DNA of 64,000 nucleotides, taken from contig NZ_CP092417.1 of the NCBI RefSeq assembly GCF_023716865.1, positions 5,248,001 to 5,312,000 on the forward strand. Direction: 5' to 3'. The stretch comes from Endozoicomonas sp. SCSIO W0465 (GTDB taxonomy: Bacteria; Pseudomonadota; Gammaproteobacteria; Pseudomonadales; Endozoicomonadaceae). Under the pieces are notes generated by a model. It ran no database searches, was not told the origin of the DNA, and saw only the letters and a program-made list of their open reading frames with translations. Positions 8,030 through 17,229 of the stretch are shown here, piece after piece. The translations under genes and the position numbers were made by a program. How positions within the stretch are numbered: position 1 is the first letter of the stretch; every line of letters begins with the position of its first letter.

Positions 8030-10381
8030 ATGGCAGAAATAAACCCTCCTTCGTTTTTACCCGCAGCCCCTAGTGCCATGCGACCTCCGGAGACAGGAAA
8101 CCAGCATCTTGCTGAACTTTGTCAGCAAACACACAACGCCCCAAGGTTAGGAAGTCATACCCTAACCCACTCCTCAATAGCATCGAGTAGTGCAAATTTA
8201 AGTACAAATGGGCATAAATGCCAAAAACCAGTTTCAGATACCGGTTTACCAGAGAATAAATTATCCAAATATCGGATTAAGAGCGAACATTGCCTGTCTA
8301 ATCTATTCAGCTGGGATTTTTTCTCACCTTCTCCAACTCTGACCAATTTATGGGCTTTCCCGGTGTCAGGACAGACAGGGCATTCTCCCGCCAGCAGTAC
8401 CATTACTCAAGTATTACCAGGACCAGCTTCACAGCCAACGCTCAGGCTCAGACTGCCGCAACAGACCATAGTTGCATTACCTGACTGGCGTGAATTCCAA
8501 CCCAATTTAAATAATGCCCTCTATAGACTGTTTCAACACCTGCCAAACAATACGAATGGTCAAGACCCTCTATCCATCACCTACCGGAGCATCTACCAAT
8601 TCTCATTACTGCGCAGCGGTGGTATTTCTCAGGAAGATGTACTCCAGTTGAATGACTTGATACAACGTGCTGATGCAATCTGGCAAAACAACCCACAAAT
8701 GCCAGCAGCTGAAGACCTGAGAAACCTGTCTTACCTTCTCAGGGGAATATGTTTTGCCAAAAAATGCTACAACCTTTTAACAACACTCCATTCAGATAGA
8801 AACCCCGAAAAGCGATGTCAGCGGTTAATGGCAGAGCTTATTCAGCTGGATCCAAACAACCGGGTTTTAACCAAATGGCGAGAAGCCATCAGCGCGATAC
8901 AAAGCGAATTGCAACCAAGGCAATTACCCCACTCCATGCCTCACCGGTTAACACAAAGACCGGAGGTTCCTCCTGCATCCACACCACAATCCATACCACA
9001 ACCCATACTACAAGGAGCCATTGGAGGCATCGATATCTCAAACCGGCCCTCCCGGGAAGCGCTGTATCAAGAGACAGAAAGGCTAATGAAAGCAAGCAGC
9101 ATCGTGGCCAACTCTTTAGGAAAAATTGACCAGCACGCTGCTGATGGCCGGGAAAAATACAGGAAGCTCGAAAGTGAGCTGCAGAGACTTAATGAACAGA
9201 TAAAGCAGAAAAGTGAAACCTTTCACCGCCACTATGGCCCGGAAATAAAGCATCAAATTCAACATTGGCACTCTGCAGCAATGAACGCACTGGCAACAGA
9301 AGGATCGGCAACCCTTTCAGGGCTTCAGCAGCTGCAAGCTCAAATCGAATCGGCAATTGACGAGATAGAACTCTTTTTTGATCAGGAAACCCATCGTTTA
9401 TGCCAATATATCTGGAACCAACTCACTGATGCGCTCAATAGAAGCCAGTCGAGAGAAAACTTTCTTAGAGTAAGGGAGTGGCTCCAGTCAGATCAACCAA
9501 TCATGCCCAACCAGGTACGCCCCGGTGATGATTTGCCACTTTACTTTCTGTTTCAACAGCGAAAGCAGGATCTCGAAAGCCAGGCACTCATCGTTAATAT
9601 GGCCGAACTCAGTGATCAGGAAAGAGAGCAGACCAAAGCCAACATCATTAAAATAACAAAAGAGCTGGATAGAATCATAGCCCTTTTTCGTACGATCATT
9701 TATCGTTATGAACGTCTTAAGTCCGGGCATCAATATCCCCATCAGATAGCTGAAATGGAGGAGGCTTCCAGAAAAGGTCACAGAGTAATAGCCACGGAAA
9801 CGTCACAAAAAATTCAGGAACGCCTCAAATTAATAAACACATTGCAAGACCCTTCCATTGACACCAACCATCTTCTGGATATGAGTGATGAGGATTTTCA
9901 ACTCATTATTACGCTGTTAGGCGGTAAACCGTTAACAGAAGAACACCGGAAAACCATGGCAAACAATAGCTGGCAGCTGACGGAGAAGAATCACCTGGTG
10001 ACCCAGCGGGGCCATGAGCGCGTCACCGTTGTGTCCATTGGCAACATGTATCGCTTAATTGATACCGCAAGCAACACACCCATTGGTACCCTGGATCGTA
10101 TCCGCTGGGAACGGATACATAAACGCCTTGAACGGGAAGGACTCAAAGGCGCAAATAATATTACCCGGCAAATGGTGATCGATGACTTCAGGAACTTCCC
10201 AACAACAGAAGCACAATGGCAGGCTCAAAGAGCTGAAAGGCTCGGAGGCATTCCGGATTCACTTCGCCAGCAAGGGGAAGAAGTGGTTGTTCCGAAACAA
10301 GCCAGGTATAAACGACCGGAAGACCCGTCAGTAACGTCGGAGATTTTACGGTATCAAAGAAGGCACTTTCAAAAACCATAA
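8030..10381 (+). CDS. Large helical protein of unknown function, possible effector
   Basis: I do not recognise this 783-residue protein. It has no signal peptide or membrane segment. The first 130 residues are Ser/Pro/Asn-rich and look disordered. Residues about 150-290 are helical. A Pro/His/Gln-rich linker follows near 295-325, and residues about 340-600 are charged, heptad-like helices that probably form coiled coils. The C-terminal 160 residues form a basic, possibly globular domain containing WQLTEKNHLVTQRGHERV. The ATG is preceded by only a weak ribosome site. It stands alone between a terminator and a decaying peptidase gene, and its composition is more A+T-rich than its neighbours. 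A disordered N-terminus before helical modules is common in secreted effectors, but that is only an inference. Confidence 0.6.
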   Translation: MAEINPPSFLPAAPSAMRPPETGNQHLAELCQQTHNAPRLGSHTLTHSSIASSSANLSTNGHKCQKPVSDTGLPENKLSKYRIKSEHCLSNLFSWDFFSPSPTLTNLWAFPVSGQTGHSPASSTITQVLPGPASQPTLRLRLPQQTIVALPDWREFQPNLNNALYRLFQHLPNNTNGQDPLSITYRSIYQFSLLRSGGISQEDVLQLNDLIQRADAIWQNNPQMPAAEDLRNLSYLLRGICFAKKCYNLLTTLHSDRNPEKRCQRLMAELIQLDPNNRVLTKWREAISAIQSELQPRQLPHSMPHRLTQRPEVPPASTPQSIPQPILQGAIGGIDISNRPSREALYQETERLMKASSIVANSLGKIDQHAADGREKYRKLESELQRLNEQIKQKSETFHRHYGPEIKHQIQHWHSAAMNALATEGSATLSGLQQLQAQIESAIDEIELFFDQETHRLCQYIWNQLTDALNRSQSRENFLRVREWLQSDQPIMPNQVRPGDDLPLYFLFQQRKQDLESQALIVNMAELSDQEREQTKANIIKITKELDRIIALFRTIIYRYERLKSGHQYPHQIAEMEEASRKGHRVIATETSQKIQERLKLINTLQDPSIDTNHLLDMSDEDFQLIITLLGGKPLTEEHRKTMANNSWQLTEKNHLVTQRGHERVTVVSIGNMYRLIDTASNTPIGTLDRIRWERIHKRLEREGLKGANNITRQMVIDDFRNFPTTEAQWQAQRAERLGGIPDSLRQQGEEVVVPKQARYKRPEDPSVTSEILRYQRRHFQKP

Positions 10382-10429
10382 CAAAGTCTGATATCATTTT
10401 TCATCGATCCAATTGCCTCTGGTGGTTCT

Positions 10430-11936
10430 ATGAATAGTGCTTACGAAAACCTGGTTAACCGATTCCGGCAGATGTATCACCTTCAGCATCTCGGAGCGAT
10501 CGCTGGCTGGGACCAGGCTGCCATGATGCCTGCCGGAGGAAATCAGGCCCGTGGTGCCGCACTGGCCGAATTGAACACCCTGGTACATAAGTTGCTGACG
10601 GCACCTGAAGTGGAATCCTGGCTGCAGGAAGCACAGAGTCTGGAAACCAACCCGGATACCATCCGCTCCATTGCAGAGATGGCGGTTGAATGGCGCCATG
10701 CCAGTGCCATGCCTGATGACCTGGTGAAAGCCAAAACCATTGCCTCCACCCACTGCGAACATGCCTGGCGTAGCCAGCGCCCCGAGCCAGCGCCCCGAGA
10801 ATGACTGGCAGGGTTTCTCCAAAAACCTGAAAGAAGTGGTTAACCTCTGTCGTCAGGAAGCGACGGTTCGGGCGGAAAAAAGTAATATCTCTCCTTACAA
10901 TGCCCTTTTGCAACTATATGAACCCGGAGTCTTCACCCAAGAGCTTGATCAGCTCTTTGGTGACCTGAAAACCTGGTTGCCAGACTATATACAGGATGCC
11001 CTGGACCACCAGTCGTCAGTCAGCATCATTGAGCCTGAAGGCCCCTTCCCGACAGAAAAACAAAAAGCACTGGGAGTGGATGTGATGCAACTGCTTGGCT
11101 TTGATTTTGACCATGGCCGGCTGGATGTCAGCACTCATCCCTTTTGTGGTGGTGTCAGCGAAGATACCCGGCTGACCACCCGCTATAAAGACAGTAATTT
11201 CGTTGAAGCACTGATGGGGATCATCCATGAGACCGGCCATGCCCGCTATCAGCAAAATCTGCCAGAGCAGAACCGTGAACTTCCCATTGCCTTTTATCGC
11301 TCCATGGGAATCCATGAAGGGCAGAGCCTGTTCTTTGAAATGCAGCTGGGCCGCAGTGCACCATTCCTGTCATTGATACAGCCGTTGATCGTCAAACACC
11401 TCTGCAATGGCACGTCACAGCCCGCCATGGCCCTGGCGAATCTGGAAAAAATCTACACCCGGGTTCGCCCCGGCTTTATCCGGGTTGATGCTGATGAGAT
11501 CACCTACCCGGCTCATATTATTCTGCGCTATGAAATCGAGCGTGACCTGGTTGAGGGAAACATTGAGGTAGATGATATTCCCGAGCTATGGCAGCAGAAA
11601 ATGCAAGACTACCTGGGTCTGGATGTAGCGGGTGATCACAGGAATGGCTGCATGCAGGATATTCACTGGCCGATGGGTTCGTTCGGTTATTTCCCAAGCT
11701 ACACGCTCGGTGCCATGGTTGCAGCACAGCTGTTTGCCGCGCAGAAAAAAGCAATGCCTGATATTGAAGAGCTGATTCAACATGGCCATCTTTCACCCAT
11801 TTTTGACTGGCTGAAAAGCAACATCTGGTCACAGGGACGACAGTATTCCACAGCCGAACTACTGACCAGAGCGACCGGAGAGCCATTATCGGCCAGTTAT
11901 TTCCAACAGCACCTGAAAAAACGATATCTTGGCTGA
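10430..11936 (+). pseudogene. M32-family carboxypeptidase, frameshifted by 13-bp duplication
   Basis: Two overlapping frames (10430-10804 and the remainder to 11936) together encode a thermostable-carboxypeptidase-1 (Taq type) metallopeptidase of about 495 residues. The N-terminal part has LGAIAGWDQAAMMPAGG. The C-terminal part has the zinc motif HETGH, with EGQSLFFE supplying the next zinc-ligand Glu and further family blocks such as IRVDADEITYPAH. The frame breaks at 10772-10797, where a 13-bp unit is present twice in tandem. Removing one unit joins the frames exactly as HAWRSQRPENDWQG. The rest of the gene is intact, so the event is recent, or is a sequencing or assembly error. As written the peptidase would be truncated before its active site. 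Confidence 0.88.
10772..10797. repeat. 13-bp tandem duplication disrupting the M32 peptidase
   Basis: The 13-base unit AGCCAGCGCCCCG occurs twice back to back. One copy restores the peptidase reading frame. Confidence 0.95.
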
Positions 11937-12043
11937 ACAGTCATTAATAAATAGCATTTATATCCATGGCAGCCTCAGGTTATCTATGATGAAATCCACG
12001 CTTCTGGCCGACATTTTTTCTTCTTTCCATCGAGGTTAATTGG

Positions 12044-13117
12044 ATGCGGGGCATCAAAACGACACATGTCCGTCATATTGTTCAGGGGCTGGCAGCACTG
12101 ATTATCATCATGACGGGCATCAAGCTGGGCAGCACACTGGTCATTCCCCTGCTGCTTTCAGCACTGCTTGCCTTGCTGGCCAATCCTGTGGTTGATTTTC
12201 TGGCGCGGTTCAGGATTCCGCGAATTATCGGGATTGTCTGCACATTAACGGCCTTTGTCATCTTTGCCCTGTTTTTCCTGAGCAATGTTGCCAGCACAGT
12301 TCAGGAGTTCACCGCCGCACTGCCAGGCTAACGTGAACAGCTGACAGAAACGTTTAAAAGCGCACAGATCTACCTGGCACAGAAAAATATCCATATTGAC
12401 CTGAAAACGCTGATGGATTCTTTTGACCCTTCGGCACTGGTCAGCCTGCTGACCAACATGATTGGCAAACTCGGCAGTACCATGAGCTTTGCCCTGCTAA
12501 TTTTAATCGCCACCATCTTTATGCTGCTGGAAGCTCCCCTGCTGCCGGGAAAACTGCGCATAGCACTCTCATCCCCGGACCATGAATTACAAAGCATTCG
12601 CCGCTTTCTCCGGTCTTTTAACCGCTATGTGGCCCTGAAAACCCTGATCAGTATGGTCACCGGTATTCTGGTTGGCGTCATGCTCTGGGCGAAAGGGGTG
12701 CACTTTTATGTGCTTTGGGGGCTGGTAGCTTTTATGTTCAACTTCATCCCCAATGTTGGCTCCATTGTTGCGGCGATCCCCGGCGTATTACTGACCCTTC
12801 TGCAGTTTGGCTATGCCGATGCCCTGATGATGATGGCCGGCTATATGGCAATCAACGTCACTATTGGTAATGTGATTGAACCCAACGTGATGGGACATGG
12901 GCTTGGGCTCTCGCCCCTCGTTGTTTTTCTGTCGTTGATTTTCTGGGGCTGGCTGTTGGGACCGGTAGGAATGATTCTCTCTGTGCCACTCACCATGTTT
13001 ATCAAGATCATGATGGAATCTTCAAAACGCTGGCGAAATGTGGCTATTCTGTTAGGGCCTGATGACAAAACAAAACAGAGCAACACCAGTAAAGGAACAT
13101 CAAATGAATATAACTGA
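12044..13117 (+). pseudogene. AI-2E family transporter (PerM/YdiK-like), single nonsense codon
   Basis: One continuous frame of 358 codons encodes an AI-2E/PerM-type integral membrane protein. It has N-terminal hydrophobic helices (LGSTLVIPLLLSALLALLA), a helical periplasmic-type middle, and C-terminal helices with FNFIPNVGSIVAAIPG and INVTIGNVIEPNVMG, both family signatures. An in-frame TAA at 12329-12331 interrupts it after FTAALPG. The sequence resumes in the same frame with REQLTETFK, which is where homologues have an aromatic residue after LPG, so a TAC/TAT to TAA change is likely. No other lesion is visible. A restart at the ATG at 12413 would give a 234-residue C-terminal fragment. It lies directly downstream of another broken gene. 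Confidence 0.85.
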
Positions 13118-13120
13118 AAG

Positions 13121-13783
13121 ATGGAACCAGAGATGATTGATAAACCTGATATAGATGACCAGGATAAAAATCCATGGATCGGCTGGACAGAAAAGATTCG
13201 AGCCATTGCCCAGAACGGACTCGCCTTCTCCGGGGGTGAATTCGATCTTGAGCGATACCATCAGTTGCAGGCGATTGCCCACGAAATGACGGCACTGCTG
13301 ACCGGAGCTCCCACCGAGAGAGTTGATCATTATTTTCTCCCTGACCACGGCTATGCCACTCCAAAGATCGACCTTCGTGGCGGCGTATTCCTTGATGATA
13401 AAATCCTGCTGGTCAAAGAGCGTTCTGATGGTGGCTGGGCTCTGCCCGGCGGCTGGGGAGATGTTGGTGAGCCCCCCGCCTACGGCGTTGAGCGCGAAGT
13501 CATGGAAGAGTCCGGATATACTGCTAAAGCCTTAAAACTGGTGGCACTTCGGGATGCCCGGCGTCATCCATACTGCCCACAAAGCCCATACCATATTTAC
13601 AAACTGATTTTTCTCTGCGAGCTGACAGGGGGAGCCCCTAAAGAGAATATTGAAATTTCAGATATCGGCTTTTTTGATGTTGATAATCTGCCAGAGCTTT
13701 CCAGAGGAAGAACATTACCGGAAGATATCCGGCTATTACTTGAACACAAGAACAACTGCGAAATACCCACCGTTTTTGACTAA
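13121..13783 (+). CDS. Nudix hydrolase with N-terminal accessory domain
   Basis: This 220-residue protein is probably a nucleoside-diphosphate-sugar (ADP-ribose type) pyrophosphatase. Residues 20-65 form the small helical domain often found before Nudix domains (WTEKIRAIAQNGLAF). The Nudix fold follows with DLRGGVFLDDKILLVKER, WALPGGWGDVGE, and a complete Nudix box ending REVMEESGY, whose Glu residues bind the metal. ATG 13121 lies three bases after the stop of the broken permease. The ATG at 13133 is an alternative start. It was probably the last gene of that transcription unit. The substrate is not predictable. Confidence 0.88.
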   Translation: MEPEMIDKPDIDDQDKNPWIGWTEKIRAIAQNGLAFSGGEFDLERYHQLQAIAHEMTALLTGAPTERVDHYFLPDHGYATPKIDLRGGVFLDDKILLVKERSDGGWALPGGWGDVGEPPAYGVEREVMEESGYTAKALKLVALRDARRHPYCPQSPYHIYKLIFLCELTGGAPKENIEISDIGFFDVDNLPELSRGRTLPEDIRLLLEHKNNCEIPTVFD

Positions 13784-13909
13784 AAAGGCTTTGACTAAAA
13801 CGGTGAGTATTTCATGGCCTCTGGGAGGTGAAGGGAACTATTGAGTGATTGTCGGGTCAGATAATTTAAGTACCAAATGGATCTCTACAATCTGAAGGGA
13901 GTGCTGTTA

Positions 13910-14860
13910 ATGAATAGTTTAAACGTCACTGACGGATCTTACACAAAACCGGATTTTACTCCGGAAAAGGCCAGTTCAGGAGTGGTTGGCAGTAAAAGCA
14001 ATAACCACATTGTCCGTAAAACTGACAATACAGTATGCCCTGAAACCCCCATCACCCTTAGATCAGCGAAAACGACGGTAAACTTTCCCAGCCTGCCTGC
14101 CAATCTCTGTCAAAATGACATCAATACTGACGGGAACAACTTCCAGTCCAAACATATCTGTGGCCCTACCGCGATTGCCAATACACTGGCACCATTGCTG
14201 GGAATGACCAGCCCTGAAGATCAGCATGCCCTGGTCATTGGACTGGCTGAAGAGTGTGGTATTGATGAGGAGGTTGAATACGGCACCGGGCCTATAGAAC
14301 TGATGGCCGGTGTGCGTTCGTTTATGGAAAAAATGGATCAGCAGGTGCCAGAGATCCGCTACTATGGCTGGCGCGCTGAGTATGCTTGTCCCAAATCATC
14401 ATTCAACCACATACAGTCCAAACAGCCGCCAAGTCAACAGCTAATATTCGAAAATATCCGGAGATCAGACGGCGCCTGGCTTAACATCGGATTTTACGTT
14501 TACGATGAGAAGGCCGGTGAATACACACGAAAATCCGGGCATTGGGTGACACTGGCAGGATGTAATGGCAATGATGAAATGACCATTCATGACCCTGCGG
14601 TAAGAGCACACACGCCAGCCTGCCAGCAAAAAACACACGGAGTTGTCAGCCTTGATGAAGGTCAACTGATCGACAGGGCAAGAACACGCAGTGCAAAAGA
14701 CGTTCTCTATCTGGACAGTTCATTCAAACTGCCCAATGATGAACGGGGTATTAATGCCGCCATCATTGACGGTGTCATTTTTTTCCAACGCAGGAATGAG
14801 TTGACTGGAAGCGATTCCACCTCGCTTCCACAGTCTTCCGTAGCAATGGATGAAAGTTAG
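13910..14860 (+). CDS. C39-like (papain-fold) cysteine protease candidate, possible effector
   Basis: The 316-residue product has a polar, disordered-looking first 60 residues and then a papain-like domain. The putative nucleophile Cys is at about residue 84 in KHICGPTAIANTL, the catalytic His at about 211 in KSGHWVTLAGC and the Asp at about 228 in IHDPAV. This Cys-Gly-Pro-Thr / Gly-His-Trp-Val / Asp-Pro order is typical of bacteriocin-processing peptidase C39-like folds. No transporter domain is attached. The start chosen is the ATG with AAGGGA about nine bases upstream. An in-frame ATG at 13877 has no such site. It is convergent with tldD. Being a stand-alone protease without Sec signal in an effector-rich genome suggests secretion by another route, which is inference. 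Confidence 0.65.
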   Translation: MNSLNVTDGSYTKPDFTPEKASSGVVGSKSNNHIVRKTDNTVCPETPITLRSAKTTVNFPSLPANLCQNDINTDGNNFQSKHICGPTAIANTLAPLLGMTSPEDQHALVIGLAEECGIDEEVEYGTGPIELMAGVRSFMEKMDQQVPEIRYYGWRAEYACPKSSFNHIQSKQPPSQQLIFENIRRSDGAWLNIGFYVYDEKAGEYTRKSGHWVTLAGCNGNDEMTIHDPAVRAHTPACQQKTHGVVSLDEGQLIDRARTRSAKDVLYLDSSFKLPNDERGINAAIIDGVIFFQRRNELTGSDSTSLPQSSVAMDES

Positions 14861-14874
14861 ACCGGCAGAAAGTA

Positions 14875-16314
14875 TTAAGCCGTACCACCCACGGTAATTT
14901 CATCAATCTTCAATGTCGGCTGACCTACGCCCACGGGAACAGACTGGCCATCTTTACCACAGACACCCACACCAGGATCGAGTTCCAGGTCGTTACCGAC
15001 CATGGATACCTTGTTCATCACATCAGGGCCGTTACCAATCAGGGTTGCCCCCTTGACTGGCACCGTCTTCTTGCCATTTTCGATCAACCAGGCCTCACTG
15101 GTAGAGAAGACAAACTTACCGGAGGTGATATCCACCTGGCCACCACCCATATTTTCCACATAGATGCCTTTTTTAACGGTACTGATGATCTCCTCAGGGT
15201 CATGTTTGCCAGCGAGCATATAGGTATTGGTCATTCTTGGCATGGGTAGATGAGAATACGACTCACGACGTCCATTTCCGGTGGGTGCAACGCCCATTAA
15301 ACGAGCGTTCAGTTTATCCTGCATATAGCCTTTGAGAATACCGTTCTCAATCAAAACGGTACTCTCTGTGGGCACGCCCTCATCATCCATATTCATGGAG
15401 CCACGACGACCACCCAGCGTACCGTCATCAACAATGGTGCAGTGCGGCGAAGCAACCCGTTCACCAATCCGGCCAGCATAGGCGGACGAGCCTTTACGGT
15501 TAAAGTCACCTTCCAGTCCATGACCTACCGCTTCGTGCAGAAGCACACCAGACCAGCCAGCGCTTAATACCACCGGCATGGTGCCTGCCGGAGCCGCAAC
15601 CGCTTCAAGATTGGTCATGGCCTGACGAACCGCCTTTCGGGCGTATTCCAGGCCGGTATCGTTCAGCAGGAACTGAAGGTAGTCACCCCGACCACCACCA
15701 CCGGCAGATCCGCGCTCAATACGTCCTTCCTTTTCAGCGATGACACTGACATTCAGACGAACCAGCGGACGAATATCAGCCGCCAACGTGCCATCGGAGG
15801 CAGCAACCAGCACCACCTCATGCACACCGGACAGACTCACTGTCACCTGCTTAATGCCTGGGTCTGCCTTGCGGGCTTCCTGGTCCAGTTTTTTCAGCAG
15901 GTCAACCTTATCTTCACTGGTTAAGGAGTCCAGGGGATTGGCAGTTCCATAGAGGGAGAGTGGCTGGCTGCGCTGCCATGCCTTAACCTGCTTCTGCTGG
16001 CCTGCCCGGGCAATACTCCGGGCTGCTCCGGCAGCCTGTTCCAGTGCCGGGAGAATAATTTCGTTGGAGTAGGCAAAACCGGTCTTCTCGCCACTCATGG
16101 CGCGAACACCCACACCACTGTCGACATTAAAACTGCCTTCCTTGACGATGCCATCTTCCAGCACCCAGGACTCATGGCGCATGGATTGAAAATAGAGGTC
16201 TGCAGCATCCACATGGTGACCCAGAATGGTATCCAGAATCCGGCTGAGTTCGCTGTCGCCGATATTGGCCGGGGTCAGCAGTTGGTCACGGGCTGTTGAA
16301 ATAATATCGGTCAT
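14875..16314 (-). CDS. tldD: Metalloprotease TldD
   Basis: This 479-residue subunit acts with TldE/PmbA as a heterodimeric zinc protease that degrades unstructured peptides and, in enterobacteria, matures microcin B17. The zinc motif lies in LLHEAVGHGLEGDFNRKG, the expected HExxxH arrangement, followed by VDDGTLGGRRGSMNMDDEG. The ATG at 16314 is preferred over a start 17 codons upstream because homologues begin at this point. In E. coli and many relatives tldD directly follows yhdP at the end of the mreBCD-maf-rng-yhdP cluster. Here the same strand and order are kept, but about 13.5 kb of accessory DNA separates it from yhdP. Confidence 0.95.
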   Translation of the reverse strand: MTDIISTARDQLLTPANIGDSELSRILDTILGHHVDAADLYFQSMRHESWVLEDGIVKEGSFNVDSGVGVRAMSGEKTGFAYSNEIILPALEQAAGAARSIARAGQQKQVKAWQRSQPLSLYGTANPLDSLTSEDKVDLLKKLDQEARKADPGIKQVTVSLSGVHEVVLVAASDGTLAADIRPLVRLNVSVIAEKEGRIERGSAGGGGRGDYLQFLLNDTGLEYARKAVRQAMTNLEAVAAPAGTMPVVLSAGWSGVLLHEAVGHGLEGDFNRKGSSAYAGRIGERVASPHCTIVDDGTLGGRRGSMNMDDEGVPTESTVLIENGILKGYMQDKLNARLMGVAPTGNGRRESYSHLPMPRMTNTYMLAGKHDPEEIISTVKKGIYVENMGGGQVDITSGKFVFSTSEAWLIENGKKTVPVKGATLIGNGPDVMNKVSMVGNDLELDPGVGVCGKDGQSVPVGVGQPTLKIDEITVGGTA

Positions 16315-16443
16315 AGATTTTTCACCACTTTTGTCAGCAGTGTGTGTCAGCCTCCTGAGCGTCACACTGATTTATTCTTATTGCAAGCGTACTCCCTGAG
16401 AGCGGGATAACTCAAGGGTAGTTTGAAATTTCTAAAAAGGAAT

Positions 16444-17040
16444 TCATAGCTTTTTACAGGCACCTAACACCGTTGAAACAACAATCTCAATTTTCGCCTC
16501 CAGCGCTTCCCCTTCAGGCACCGGTTCTCCCCCGACAACCTGTGGCCAGAATAACATTCCCTGAAAAAGACTGAGATAGATATTGGTTATCACGCTGAGA
16601 TCGGTTTCGTTCAACTTACCAGCTTCCATGGCCTCCCTGAACCACTGGGTCACGGCTTTGGTGCTGTACAGCGTATTGATGAGATTTTGTGCCATGTCAG
16701 GTTGGCGGAGAAACTCCATCACGATGGTGCGTGCCAGTGGAATACCATAGGTTTGATAGAGGATGTCGGCTTCTTTAAAGCTAATGGATGTCAACTGGGC
16801 ATGAAGGCTGAGTTCTGGATCAAGGGGATATCGCACCGCCTCATACGCTGACGCCTGGATAATAGTCAGCACTGACTCAAACAACAGCTCCTTACTTTCA
16901 AAGTGACGATAAAGTGTGCGCTTGGAAACCCCGGCTACCGTGCAGATCCTATCCATATTGGCAGCAAGGAAACCGTATTGGATAAACTCTTCTTTGGCCG
17001 CTTCGATGATTGCCCGATGTTTTTGCTCAGAGCGTGTCAC
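16444..17040 (-). CDS. TetR/AcrR-family repressor of RND operon 2
   Basis: This 198-residue regulator has an N-terminal helix-turn-helix domain (RAIIEAAKEEF, then MDRICTVAGVSKRTLYRHF, a classic TetR recognition helix) and an all-helical ligand-binding C-terminal half. The GTG at 17040 is preferred because a GGAGAAGG ribosome site precedes it. A longer frame from a TTG at 17079 lacks one. It is divergent from the RND operon starting at 17230, with an inverted repeat between the two, the usual arrangement for a local efflux repressor. The inducer is unknown. Confidence 0.85.
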   Translation of the reverse strand: MTRSEQKHRAIIEAAKEEFIQYGFLAANMDRICTVAGVSKRTLYRHFESKELLFESVLTIIQASAYEAVRYPLDPELSLHAQLTSISFKEADILYQTYGIPLARTIVMEFLRQPDMAQNLINTLYSTKAVTQWFREAMEAGKLNETDLSVITNIYLSLFQGMLFWPQVVGGEPVPEGEALEAKIEIVVSTVLGACKKL

Positions 17041-17090
17041 TGCCTTCTCTCCTTTTTTTTCGCCTCGCCTTGCACACAAAGTACACTATA

Positions 17091-17128
17091 GAGTTTACAT
17101 TTTATGAGCGCAAGCATAAAATAAACTC
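17091..17128. promoter_or_regulatory. Putative TetR operator (inverted repeat)
   Basis: GAGTTTACATTTTATG is followed after eight bases by CATAAAATAAACTC, an inverted repeat with a two-base offset. A further AAGTTTACTTTTGAGC copy follows from about 17131. It sits between the divergent repressor and RND genes. Confidence 0.55.
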
Positions 17129-17229
17129 ACAAGTTTACTTTTGAGCAACTGACCTCTCAGAAAGGACTTACAGAAATCCTTCTTCTCCCTGATCACATCG
17201 GATTAGTATTTTTTAGAGACAGATCATTT

